Source of the DNA: Stenotrophomonas sp. HITSZ_GD
GTDB taxonomy: Bacteria; Pseudomonadota; Gammaproteobacteria; Xanthomonadales; Xanthomonadaceae
Reading direction: 5' to 3'
Length of the DNA: 64,000 nucleotides
NCBI RefSeq assembly: GCF_029543105.1
Contig: NZ_JARQXB010000003.1
Location: forward strand, 282,776 to 346,775
The position numbers and the translations under genes are program-made. The stretch's first letter is position 1; each line of letters starts with the position of its first letter. The notes below the pieces were generated by a model. That model saw only the letters and a list, made by a program, of their open reading frames with translations. It made no database searches and was not told where the DNA came from. Below, piece by piece: positions 21,082 through 28,786 of the stretch.

Positions 21082-21723
21082 TCACGGGTCGGTGGTGAAG
21101 GGCACGCGCGCCAGGAATTCGCGCGTGGTCAGCAGGGCATGCGCAAAGGTCGGTCCGTTGACCTCGTGCGCGTAGAACATCGCGTCGTGGCTGAGCGCGG
21201 CCGTGGCATCGGTGACCAGGGTGACGTGGTAGCCCAGCTCGCTGGCATGGCGCGCGGTGGTCTCGATGCAGGTGTTGGCGATCGCACCGACCACGACGAC
21301 GTGGCTGATGCGCTGTTGCTTGAGCAGCAGGTCCAGGTCCGTGCCAAGAAAGCCGTTAGTGCCCCAATGCTCCCGGGCCACGGTGTCGCCGGGCCCGGGC
21401 GTGAGATCGGGATGCCACTGGCCGCCCCAGCTATTCATGGCGAAGGCCTGGGCCTGGGACATCGCCTGCTGCCACGGCGTGGGGTGCTGCCAGCGTTCGA
21501 AGTCATTGGGCATCGCGCGGTGATGGGGGACGAAGAACAGGGGCCAGCGGGCACAGCGGATCGCCTGGCGGATGCGGCGCAGGTTCGCCAGCAGGTCCAC
21601 GCCCGCCGCGACCTCGGCCAGGCGCGGCCAGAACTTGCCGCCTTCGGAAAGGAAGTCGTTGTAGGGATCCACCAGCAGCAGCGCGGTATGTCCCGGTGGA
21701 TAGACCGGCCCCAGCGAATCCAT
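21082..21723 (-). CDS. Isochorismatase-family cysteine hydrolase
   Basis: A 213-residue cysteine hydrolase of the isochorismatase-like superfamily (amidases, nicotinamidases, carbamoylases and similar). Seen: LLLVDPYNDFL with the catalytic Asp19, AREHWGTNGFLGTDLDLLL, and ANTCIETTARHASELGYHV with nucleophile Cys152 after a cis-peptide-type Ala-Asn. The substrate is unknown; lack of a signal peptide places it in the cytoplasm. The ATG at 21723 begins MDSLGPVYPPGHTALL; frame upstream runs into the divergent promoter region. It is the first gene of a leftward pair with the exported alpha/beta hydrolase and diverges from the response regulator gene 176 bases away. Confidence 0.88.
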   Translation of the reverse strand: MDSLGPVYPPGHTALLLVDPYNDFLSEGGKFWPRLAEVAAGVDLLANLRRIRQAIRCARWPLFFVPHHRAMPNDFERWQHPTPWQQAMSQAQAFAMNSWGGQWHPDLTPGPGDTVAREHWGTNGFLGTDLDLLLKQQRISHVVVVGAIANTCIETTARHASELGYHVTLVTDATAALSHDAMFYAHEVNGPTFAHALLTTREFLARVPFTTDP

Positions 21724-21812
21724 GGCTGCTTCTCCGCGCGCCGTATGCGCCTGCCGGAGCAGCATCGGCCGTGCCCCGGGCCGGGTCATCGCGGTGAACG
21801 GTGGCCCGCGTG

Positions 21813-21828
21813 TCCTCCATTTGGGGGA
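21813..21828. promoter_or_regulatory. Shared 16-bp dyad-like site, copy 1
   Basis: TCCTCCATTTGGGGGA lies between the divergent isochorismatase-like and response regulator genes, 90 and 72 bases from their starts. An identical 16-mer is at 24689-24704 in the other divergent control region of this cluster. It reads as an imperfect inverted repeat CCnCCA / TGGnGG. A possible -10 for the regulator gene, TATACA (21853-21858), places the site centre near -45, where an activator would bind. It is proposed as the binding site of the NarL-type regulator; binding is not shown. Confidence 0.65.
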
Positions 21829-21899
21829 TGCCCCCGGAGGGCCGCCGGTTGCTATACATTGCGCCGTGACCGGCAGCGGCGGGCGTAGCGGAGCGGGAC

Positions 21900-22523
21900 A
21901 TGAGCATCCGGATACTGACCATCGACGACCATCCGCTCGTGCGCAACGGCATCCGCGCCATGCTGGAGGTGGAGCCGGACCTGGTCGTGGCCGGCGAGGC
22001 CGGCGACGCCGACGACGGCCTGGCGCAGTTCCGCCGGCTGCTGCCCGATGTCGTGCTGGTGGACCTGCAGATGCCGGGCTGCAACGGCATCGAATTCATC
22101 CGCCGCCTGCGCGCGGAGTTTCCCGAGGCCCGCGTGGCCGTGCTCACGACCTACAGCGGCGATGGCAACGCGCGCGAGGCGATCGCCGCCGGCGCGTACG
22201 GCTACCTGCTGAAGAGCGCGCTGCGCGGCGAGCTGATCGACGCGCTGCGCAAGATCGCGCAGGGCAAGCGCTGCGTCTCCAACGAGGTGTCCCAGGAGAT
22301 TTCGCGGCACATCGGCGATGAGGCACTCACCGCGCGCGAACTGACCATCCTCACCGCGCTGGCGCGGGGATGGGAGAACAAGCGGATCGCCAACGAGATG
22401 GGCATCTCGGCCGAAACCGTGAAGTCGCACCTGACGCGCATCTTCGAGAAGATCGATGCGAGCAACCGCACCGAGGCGTTCCATATCGCGCTGCGCCGCG
22501 GGCTGGTGCGGCTGGACGATTGA
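21900..22523 (+). CDS. NarL/LuxR-family response regulator
   Basis: A 207-residue response regulator. The receiver domain (1-120) has the acidic pair Asp9-Asp10, phosphoacceptor Asp55 in VVLVDLQMPG, Thr84 and Lys105 in GYLLKSA. The C-terminal LuxR-type helix-turn-helix (about 142-205) has LTARELTILTALARGWENKR and ISAETVKSHLTRIFEKI. The only histidine kinase in the window is encoded 2.3 kb downstream in the same direction, and its HisKA_3 type is the usual partner of NarL-type regulators. The two genes are separated by a leftward operon of three genes. It ends 40 bases from the convergent SDR gene. Confidence 0.93.
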   Translation: MSIRILTIDDHPLVRNGIRAMLEVEPDLVVAGEAGDADDGLAQFRRLLPDVVLVDLQMPGCNGIEFIRRLRAEFPEARVAVLTTYSGDGNAREAIAAGAYGYLLKSALRGELIDALRKIAQGKRCVSNEVSQEISRHIGDEALTARELTILTALARGWENKRIANEMGISAETVKSHLTRIFEKIDASNRTEAFHIALRRGLVRLDD

Positions 22524-22530
22524 GCAGGCG

Positions 22531-22549
22531 GGCTGCGCCGCGCGCAGCC
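22531..22549. terminator. Hairpin between response regulator and SDR genes
   Basis: A perfect 8-bp GC-rich stem GGCTGCGC / GCGCAGCC with loop CGC fills the 40-bp convergent gap. It lacks a T-run in either direction, so it may stop transcription only weakly. Confidence 0.4.
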
Positions 22550-22563
22550 TGCGCGCCGCGAGG

Positions 22564-23358
22564 TCAGATCACCGAGCGCACCACGCCGCCGTCCACGCGC
22601 ACCGCCGCGCCGGTGGTGGCCGACGCCTGCTCGGAGGCCAAGTAGACGCTCAGGTTGGCCACTTCCTCCACCGTGGCCAGGCGCTGGATCAGCGAGGTCG
22701 GCCGGTGCGTGGCAATGAAGTCGCGCTCGACCTCGGCCAGCGAGCTGCCCTTTTCGGCGGCGATCTTCCCGAAGAAATCACCCACGCCCTCCGACCGCGT
22801 CGGGCCGGGCAGGATGGCGTTGACGGTGACGCCGGTGCCGGCCAGTGTTTCGGCGAGCCCGCGCGATACCGCCAGCTGCGCGGTCTTGGTCGTGCCGTAA
22901 TGGACCATTTCCGTCGGAATCTGCACGCCCGACTCGCTGGAGAGGAACTGGACCCGGCCCCAGCCACGTTGCGCCATGCCCTGCGCATAGTGGCGGGCCA
23001 GCCGGATACCGCTGAGCACGTTCACTTCGAAGAAGCGCATCCAGTCTTCGTCGGGGATATCGAAGAAGGCCTTTGGCTCGAAGATGCCCAGGTTGTTGAC
23101 CAGGATGTCGGTCGACGGTTCGGCTTCGATCAGCGCCTGCGCGCCTTTCAACGTGCCTAGGTCGCCGGCCACGCCCGACACGCGGGCGCCGGGCACCTGG
23201 CGGGTGAGGGTGGCGATGGCCTCGTCCACGCGCGGCTGCGTGCGTCCGGTGACGACCACCCGTGCGCCGGAGGCGGCCAGCCCGTGGGCAATGGCCAGCC
23301 CGATGCCGGCCGTCGAACCGGTGACGATGGCGCTCCTGTGGCTCAGGTCGATGTGCAT
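22564..23358 (-). CDS. Short-chain dehydrogenase/reductase (SDR)
   Basis: A 264-residue classical SDR. Seen: cofactor motif TGSTAGIG (13-20), LVNNLGIFE (NNAG-type), catalytic serine in FLSSESG (140-143), the YGTTK pair Tyr154 and Lys158, LPGPTRSEG and the C-terminal TGAAVRVDGGVVRS. VVTGRT at 35-40 ends the second beta strand and suggests preference for NADP. The substrate is unknown. It is the third gene of the leftward operon that begins at 24573; the 90-bp gap to the cupin gene is longer than the others but shows no clear promoter. Probably acts downstream of the hydrolases in the same process. Confidence 0.92.
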   Translation of the reverse strand: MHIDLSHRSAIVTGSTAGIGLAIAHGLAASGARVVVTGRTQPRVDEAIATLTRQVPGARVSGVAGDLGTLKGAQALIEAEPSTDILVNNLGIFEPKAFFDIPDEDWMRFFEVNVLSGIRLARHYAQGMAQRGWGRVQFLSSESGVQIPTEMVHYGTTKTAQLAVSRGLAETLAGTGVTVNAILPGPTRSEGVGDFFGKIAAEKGSSLAEVERDFIATHRPTSLIQRLATVEEVANLSVYLASEQASATTGAAVRVDGGVVRSVI

Positions 23359-23448
23359 GGAAGCTCCTTTCAGCAGGGGGGAAGGGCGGTAACGCCTGGA
23401 TGGGTGTTTTACCGCCGCGCAGGTTCCGGGCGCATCAAGGACCGCGCT

Positions 23449-23931
23449 TCAATGCCCGGCGTGTGGGTCGTCGGCGGGATTCTCGTACACCGTATCCGTC
23501 GGACCCATGCCGGTGATGAGCACGGTGACGGGCTCGTCCCCGGTCTGCGCGAAGTGCGCCGCGTTCGCCGGCTCCGTATACACCGAACCGGCCGGCAGGG
23601 TCTTCAGCTTGCGCGCGTCGAACTTGCTTCCATAGCCGAAGTGCCACGTGCCCGACAGCACCGTGGCGACACGGTCGCCCGCGTGATGATGCGCGGGGAT
23701 GGCCGCGTGCGGCGCCGCGCGTAGCAACTGGCTGTACGGGCCGGACCGGGAGGGATCGCCCAGCAACCTGACCACCTGCACCTTCGCATTGCCCGAACCG
23801 CCCGCGCCGCCCGTCGTGGCGAGGGCCGACAGTTCCGCCGGCGTCTTGGCGTACGGGTCGGACACCGCGGGCGGGGTAGCCTGCGCGGTAGCCGCGAAGG
23901 CCACCAGGAGGGTCATCGTCCATCTGCTCAT
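23449..23931 (-). CDS. Exported cupin-domain protein
   Basis: A 160-residue single-domain cupin with a signal peptide (MSRWTMTLLVAFAATAQA, cleavage near residue 18), so periplasmic. Seen: the first cupin motif with IPAHHHAGDRVATVLSGTWHFG (His81-83, metal ligands) and a second region PANAAHFAQTG with a further His. Sensor-like or metal-dependent enzyme roles are both known for such proteins; the catalytic role here is unknown. The C-terminus DDPHAGH could add metal binding. It lies 30 bases after the YcaC-like gene, so the two share a transcript. Having a periplasmic member in an operon of cytoplasmic enzymes is notable. Confidence 0.88.
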   Translation of the reverse strand: MSRWTMTLLVAFAATAQATPPAVSDPYAKTPAELSALATTGGAGGSGNAKVQVVRLLGDPSRSGPYSQLLRAAPHAAIPAHHHAGDRVATVLSGTWHFGYGSKFDARKLKTLPAGSVYTEPANAAHFAQTGDEPVTVLITGMGPTDTVYENPADDPHAGH

Positions 23932-23961
23932 CTGTGCGCTCCTTCCAGTTTGGGTGGCGGT

Positions 23962-24573
23962 TCAGTGGCCTTCGACCGCGAACAGGATCTCCGTGAAGCC
24001 CGGCACCGTGGCCTCGCGGTTCCAGTCGCGCTGGAGCTCGCAGATCAGCTGCACCCAGCTGGTGGGTTGGGCACCGGCCTGGAACAGTCGCTCCAGGCCG
24101 GCGTCGTGGGCTTCCAGCGAGGTGCCGCCGCAGGCATCGACCACCGGGTAGACCTCGAAGCCTTCCGCCAGGGCATCCAGCGCCGGGTGCACGAGGCACA
24201 CCTCCGTCCACAGCGCGGCCATCACCAGTTTCTTCCGGCCGGTCGCCTTCACGGCGGAGACGAAATCCTGGTCTTCCCACGCGTTGATCGACGTGCGGTC
24301 CACGACCGGGACGTCGGGCAGCACGTCGGTCAGCTGGTGGATCAGTGGCTGGTTTCGGCCGGTGGCAACGTTTACCGACGACAGCACCGTGGGCAGGCCG
24401 TAGAGCCGGGTGATGCGCGCGAGCGCGGTGATGTTGGCCACCAGCTGGCGCTTGTCGCGCGAGGCGATGGAGCTGACCTGCACCGGCTGGAAATCGATGA
24501 TGACCACCGCGGCGTTCTGCGGCGTCAGGAGGCGGTCGTGGAGCGCATCGCGGACGTGGGGATAGGAGGTCAT
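23962..24573 (-). CDS. YcaC-like cysteine hydrolase
   Basis: A 203-residue hydrolase of the isochorismatase-like superfamily, closest by motif to YcaC. Seen: VVIIDFQPVQV with catalytic Asp27, RTSINAWEDQDF, and ALWTEVCLVHPALDALAEG with nucleophile Cys126, then VVDACGGTS. YcaC proteins are octameric hydrolases with no established substrate. It is the first gene of the leftward YcaC-cupin-SDR operon and diverges from the sensor kinase gene; the 258-bp gap carries the 16-bp shared site 116 bases from this start. It is the second isochorismatase-type enzyme under the same presumed control. Confidence 0.9.
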   Translation of the reverse strand: MTSYPHVRDALHDRLLTPQNAAVVIIDFQPVQVSSIASRDKRQLVANITALARITRLYGLPTVLSSVNVATGRNQPLIHQLTDVLPDVPVVDRTSINAWEDQDFVSAVKATGRKKLVMAALWTEVCLVHPALDALAEGFEVYPVVDACGGTSLEAHDAGLERLFQAGAQPTSWVQLICELQRDWNREATVPGFTEILFAVEGH

Positions 24574-24688
24574 CTCGGTTGCCTGCAGGAAAGAAGGGGC
24601 GCGGCCGATGGCAGCGCGGAGGTGGGGCGTGGTGCCAGCATCCGCGCGGGTGGGGCGCTTCGCATCACAGGGATCGGGCGGGCGGCGC

Positions 24689-24704
24689 TCCTCCATTTGG
24701 GGGA
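24689..24704. promoter_or_regulatory. Shared 16-bp dyad-like site, copy 2
   Basis: TCCTCCATTTGGGGGA, identical to 21813-21828, lies between the divergent YcaC-like gene (116 bases away) and sensor kinase gene (127 bases away). Finding it at both divergent promoters of one cluster, and seeing it nowhere else in the window on reading through, argues for a regulator binding site. A clear -10/-35 pair for either gene is not evident. Confidence 0.65.
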
Positions 24705-24831
24705 GCGGTATCGGCGTGGCCCGGGCGGGCATCGGGCCGCTGTGCGGCGACCCGGAGGCTGGGCCATACTCGCGCCGCCCATCCCGGCGGGGGGAGATCG
24801 CCGGGCACCTTCCTTCGACACCCGCGCCGCC

Positions 24832-27800
24832 ATGGCCCCTCCGGTCCCTGCTGTTTCTTCCTGGCGGTGCGTCGCGCCCAGGCACGCGCTGCGCCGTGTG
24901 CTGCGCATGGGCCTGGTCATGTTCTGGCTTGGCCTGTGCGCTGGTGCCCAGGCGCTCGCGCCGGATCGCGCGCTCTCGCAGCTGCGGCACGACCGCTGGA
25001 CACCCGAACAGGGCGCGCCGGCGCAGATCCTGTCGATCGCGCAAACGCCCGATGGCTTCCTCTGGCTGGGGTCACGGCAGGGCCTGTATCGCTTCGATGG
25101 CCTGCGCTTCGAACGCATCACCGCCATCGCCGGCGCCCCCATCGTCGATGACGACATCCTCAACCTGTTCGTCGATCGCGACGGCAGCGTGTGGGTGGGT
25201 TATGTCAGCGGCGGGATGAGCCGCATGGGCGGCGCCCATCCGGCGAACTACGAATACCAGCGCGACGACGTACCGCTGGGTTCGGTGATCGGCTTCGGGC
25301 GCGATGCCACGGGGCGGCTGTGGGCCGCCACGTCGGCCGCGCTCGTCTACCTGGACCCTGCCACGGACACGTGGAAGAGCGTCCCGGACATGGGCTTCGA
25401 TCCTGCCTGGATGCCGCAGCGCTTGTTCTTCGACCGCGACCACGGCATGTGGGTGGCGTATTCGGACGGCACCTCCGCGCACATCGCGCATCTGGCACCG
25501 GGTGCGCGCGCGTTCGAGGTCATGCCGCAGTCCATCGACTCCCCGTTCTTCGACCAGTCGCCCGATGGCACGCTGTGGGCGGCCGACGAGTGGGGCGTGC
25601 GTCCGTTGTCGCAGGCCGTGCCGCTTCCCGGACGCGCGGGCGTCACCGCCAGTTGGCTCGACCCGGCCTTCAAGGGCGCCGGCCTGCGCTTCGACCGCGA
25701 TGGCGTGATGTGGCTCGCCAACGAACATGGCGTCGCGCGTGTGCGGGACCCCGCCGTGCTGCATGCGCCGGACAGGGCCCACGCCGCGCCGACGCCGGAA
25801 TATTTCGGCACGGCACAGGGCCTGACCTCCGAGGTGGTGTGGACGCTGTTCGAAGACCGCGAAGGCAACCTGTGGGTCGGTACCGCCAACGGGCTGGATC
25901 GCTTCCGTGCCAACACGCTGGCCGCCATCCAACTGCCGCGCCGCGACCAGGTGTTCGCGGTAGGCGTGGACGGGCAGGGCCAGGTGTGGGCCGCGAACGC
26001 GGACAAGGGCCCGATGCGCATCACCCCGGATCCGGACGCGCCGGGCGGCGCGCGCGTGCAGGAGGTGGCGGGCGCGGAAGCCGGCGTGACCGCGCTGTTT
26101 CGCGATGGCAACGGCCAGTTCTGGGTCGGTGATGCGAACGGCGGCCTGTGGCGCAGCGAGGGCGCCAAGCTGCAGTCGGTGCCGCTGCCGCCCGAGGTGG
26201 CCGGCAACGGCACGATCGTGACGATGGCCAGCGACCGCGACGGCGCCCTGTGGGTGAGCAAGGTCAACGGCGGGCTGTTGCGGCTGTACCAGGGGCGGTG
26301 GGAAGCGCAGAACGCCAAGTACGGCATGCAAGCGGGCACCGCGCCGCGCGCGCTTGCGCAGGATGCGCAAGGCCGCCTCTGGTCCGACGCCGGACAGACG
26401 ATCCGCGTGTTCGAGGAAGGCGGCCACCACGATTTCGACGCAGACGGGCCGCAGGTCGGGCGCATCGCCGTGCTGCGGGCCTGGAAGGACGAGCTGTGGA
26501 TCGGCGGCGTGCGGGGCGTGGCCGCGCGCATCGGCGACCATTTCCAGCACCTGCTCGGGCGCGGGGGTGAAACGTTCGAGCGCACGGCCGGCATCGTGAT
26601 GCTCGCCAATGGCGAAGCGTGGCTGGTCGGGCGGCCCGGCGTGACCCGCGTGCCCGCCCGCGAGATGGCCCGATGGCGGGCGCAGCCATCCTATCGCGTG
26701 GCCTTCGAGCGGTTCGGGGTGCTCGATGGCCTGCGGGGGGCGGCGGAACAAAGCGGCGCGTCCCCGGTGGCGGTGGCCGACGACCAGGGCCGGATATGGG
26801 TCGCGACGAGTCGCGGCGTGCATTGGATCGACCCCGCCGCGCACCCGCGCCGCGACGCCAAGCCCGCAGCACCGCCCGTCGTGCTGGCGGTGCACGTGGA
26901 CGACAGGGCGGTGCCGCTGGCGTCGGCGATGTCCTTGCCGGCGCGCAGCCGCGACCTGCGGATCGACTACACCGCGCCGTTCCTGGGCCGGCCAGAACGC
27001 GCCCGTTTCCGCTATCGATTGGAAGGGCGGGAGACCGACTGGCATGACGCCGGCGCGCAACGCCAGGCGATGTACAGCGGCCTGGCGCCCGGCCACTACC
27101 GCTTCACGTTGCAGGCGGCCGACAGCGGCGAGGACGGGTCCGGAAACGAAGCCACGTGGGCATTCGACGTGCCGCCGGCGTTCTGGCAGACCTGGTGGTT
27201 CTCGCTGGCTTGCCTGGCGGCACTGCTGTGCGCGATCTGGGCGCTCGTGCGCTGGCGCGTGGCCGCCGCACGCGCGGGGCTGCAGCGGGTGTATCGCGCG
27301 CGCTTCGTCGAACGCGAGCGCATCGCGCGTGATTTGCACGACACCTTGCTGCAATCCATGCAGGCGCTGATGTTCATGGTGGAGGCGGCGCGAGCGCGGC
27401 TCGAAAAAGGCGATGGCGAAGCGGCCAAGGCCGCGCTGTCGCGCGTGGTGACCGAAGCCAACGCCGGGCTGGTGGAAGGCCGCGACAGGATTCGCGAGTT
27501 GCGCCAGGAACCCGCCGAGCCGCGACACCTGGAGGCCCGGTTGGGCGAGTTGCCCGAGAAGTTGGCGCTACCGCCGGAGACCACCTACGCGTTCAGTACG
27601 CGCGGCAGGCCGGGCCGCTTGAAGCCCGCCGAGCAGGACGAGGTGTACCGCATCGTGCGCGAAGCGGTGGCCAACGCGGCGCGTCACGCCGGTGCGCGGC
27701 ACATCACGGTATCCGTGGCCCACGGCTGGCGGGGCGTGCGGGTGGAGGTGCGTGACGACGGCTGCGGCATCGACCCGGCCTTGCTTGCCGGTGGACAACG

Positions 27801-27933
27801 CGAAGGCCACTGGGGATTGATCGGCATGCGTGAACGGGCCCGCGCGCTGGGGGCAACCCTGTCGCTGGCGTCCACGCCGGGGAATGGCACGCTCGTGCGC
27901 TTGTTCCTGCCGCGCTGGCGCGGCGCGAGGTGA
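24832..27933 (+). CDS. Beta-propeller sensor histidine kinase (Reg_prop/Y_Y_Y)
   Basis: A 1033-residue membrane histidine kinase. After a signal-like segment (about 26-44, MGLVMFWLGLCAGAQALA) comes a large periplasmic sensor of repeated propeller blades, recognisable by recurring DGxLWVG-type motifs (GFLWLGSRQGLYRF, GSVWVGYVSGGMSR, GNLWVGTANGLDRF, GRIWVATSRGVHWI), then a Y_Y_Y domain (about 690-780). One transmembrane helix spans 784-808. Cytoplasmic: HisKA_3 with His836 in ERERIARDLHDTLLQS and HATPase with EAVANAARHAG, DDGCGID and GLIGMRERA. The start could instead be ATG 24907. Likely partner: the NarL-type regulator at 21900. Such sensors often respond to sugars or polymers; the ligand here is unknown. 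Confidence 0.93.
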   Translation: MAPPVPAVSSWRCVAPRHALRRVLRMGLVMFWLGLCAGAQALAPDRALSQLRHDRWTPEQGAPAQILSIAQTPDGFLWLGSRQGLYRFDGLRFERITAIAGAPIVDDDILNLFVDRDGSVWVGYVSGGMSRMGGAHPANYEYQRDDVPLGSVIGFGRDATGRLWAATSAALVYLDPATDTWKSVPDMGFDPAWMPQRLFFDRDHGMWVAYSDGTSAHIAHLAPGARAFEVMPQSIDSPFFDQSPDGTLWAADEWGVRPLSQAVPLPGRAGVTASWLDPAFKGAGLRFDRDGVMWLANEHGVARVRDPAVLHAPDRAHAAPTPEYFGTAQGLTSEVVWTLFEDREGNLWVGTANGLDRFRANTLAAIQLPRRDQVFAVGVDGQGQVWAANADKGPMRITPDPDAPGGARVQEVAGAEAGVTALFRDGNGQFWVGDANGGLWRSEGAKLQSVPLPPEVAGNGTIVTMASDRDGALWVSKVNGGLLRLYQGRWEAQNAKYGMQAGTAPRALAQDAQGRLWSDAGQTIRVFEEGGHHDFDADGPQVGRIAVLRAWKDELWIGGVRGVAARIGDHFQHLLGRGGETFERTAGIVMLANGEAWLVGRPGVTRVPAREMARWRAQPSYRVAFERFGVLDGLRGAAEQSGASPVAVADDQGRIWVATSRGVHWIDPAAHPRRDAKPAAPPVVLAVHVDDRAVPLASAMSLPARSRDLRIDYTAPFLGRPERARFRYRLEGRETDWHDAGAQRQAMYSGLAPGHYRFTLQAADSGEDGSGNEATWAFDVPPAFWQTWWFSLACLAALLCAIWALVRWRVAAARAGLQRVYRARFVERERIARDLHDTLLQSMQALMFMVEAARARLEKGDGEAAKAALSRVVTEANAGLVEGRDRIRELRQEPAEPRHLEARLGELPEKLALPPETTYAFSTRGRPGRLKPAEQDEVYRIVREAVANAARHAGARHITVSVAHGWRGVRVEVRDDGCGIDPALLAGGQREGHWGLIGMRERARALGATLSLASTPGNGTLVRLFLPRWRGAR

Positions 27934-27993
27934 CGGCTCGAATCTCGACACGCCACCGCCGCCGTGGCGATCGCCGTGGGCGTGCGGGCAGCC

Positions 27994-28623
27994 TTACAAC
28001 CGCGTCCCGAAGATTCGATCCCCCGCATCCCCCAACCCCGGCAGGATGTAACCCTTCTCGTTGAGCCGTGCGTCGATGGCCGCGGTGTACACCTCCACGT
28101 CCGGATGCGCGGCTTCCAGCGCCTTCAGTCCCTCCGGCGCGGCGACCAGGAAGATGCCCTTGATCTTGCGCGCGCCGGCGCGCTTGAGCATGTCCACCGT
28201 GGCGATCAGCGTGCCGCCGGTGGCCAGCATCGGGTCCAGAATCAGCGCGTCGCGCTCTTCCAGTCGGCCGGTCAGCCGCTCGAAATACGGCACCGGCTGC
28301 AGCGTCTCCTCGTCGCGCTGCAGGCCCACCACGCTCACGCGCGCGGCCGGGATCAGCGCCAGCACGCCCGGCAGCATGCCCAGCCCGGCGCGCAGGATCG
28401 GCACCAGGGTGATCTTCGCGCCGGCGATGCGCTGCACCTGCACCGGGCCGGCCCAGCCTTCCATCGTGTGCGATTCGGTCTCCAGGTCGGCGGTGGCCTC
28501 GTAAGCCAGCAGCGTGCCCAGCTCCGTCACCAGCTCGCGGAAGCCCTTGGTGCTCAGCGCGGCGTCGCGCAACAGGCCGATCTTGTGCTGCACGAGCGGA
28601 TGACGGACTTCGACGATCTTCAT
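27994..28623 (-). CDS. upp: Uracil phosphoribosyltransferase
   Basis: Upp (EC 2.4.2.9) makes UMP from uracil and PRPP, salvaging pyrimidine bases. The protein is 209 residues. Seen: [17 protein letters not shown] at the N-terminus, RAGLGMLPG, the PRPP-binding loop [28 protein letters not shown] and the C-terminal [16 protein letters not shown]. The ATG at 28623 begins MKIVEVRHP; an ATG 30 bases upstream would add a non-conserved tail. It converges with the sensor kinase gene over a 60-bp gap and diverges from the TonB receptor gene. Confidence 0.97.
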   Translation of the reverse strand: MKIVEVRHPLVQHKIGLLRDAALSTKGFRELVTELGTLLAYEATADLETESHTMEGWAGPVQVQRIAGAKITLVPILRAGLGMLPGVLALIPAARVSVVGLQRDEETLQPVPYFERLTGRLEERDALILDPMLATGGTLIATVDMLKRAGARKIKGIFLVAAPEGLKALEAAHPDVEVYTAAIDARLNEKGYILPGLGDAGDRIFGTRL

Positions 28624-28786
28624 GGCGGTTCGATGACGGTGGCAGGTAAGCACAGTGTGCCGGAGAGGGCGCCGCGACCGCCAGCGCGCTCACGTCCGCA
28701 CAGAACAGTCGCCCCGGTGTCATGCCGATGAAACCTCGTGGACATACCGTGCACACCCATTCTTGACACCTCCCCCGGGGCGCACA

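Noticed and set aside
28717..28734. A PHO box upstream of the phosphate-scavenging operon
   Set aside because: Only one half-site (GTGTCAT) fits; the second matches 3 of 7 positions, too weak to call, although phosphate control would make sense.
28763..28768. TTGACA as a -35 box for the TonB receptor operon
   Set aside because: A -10 at normal spacing would fall inside the signal peptide codons, leaving no room for a leader and start.
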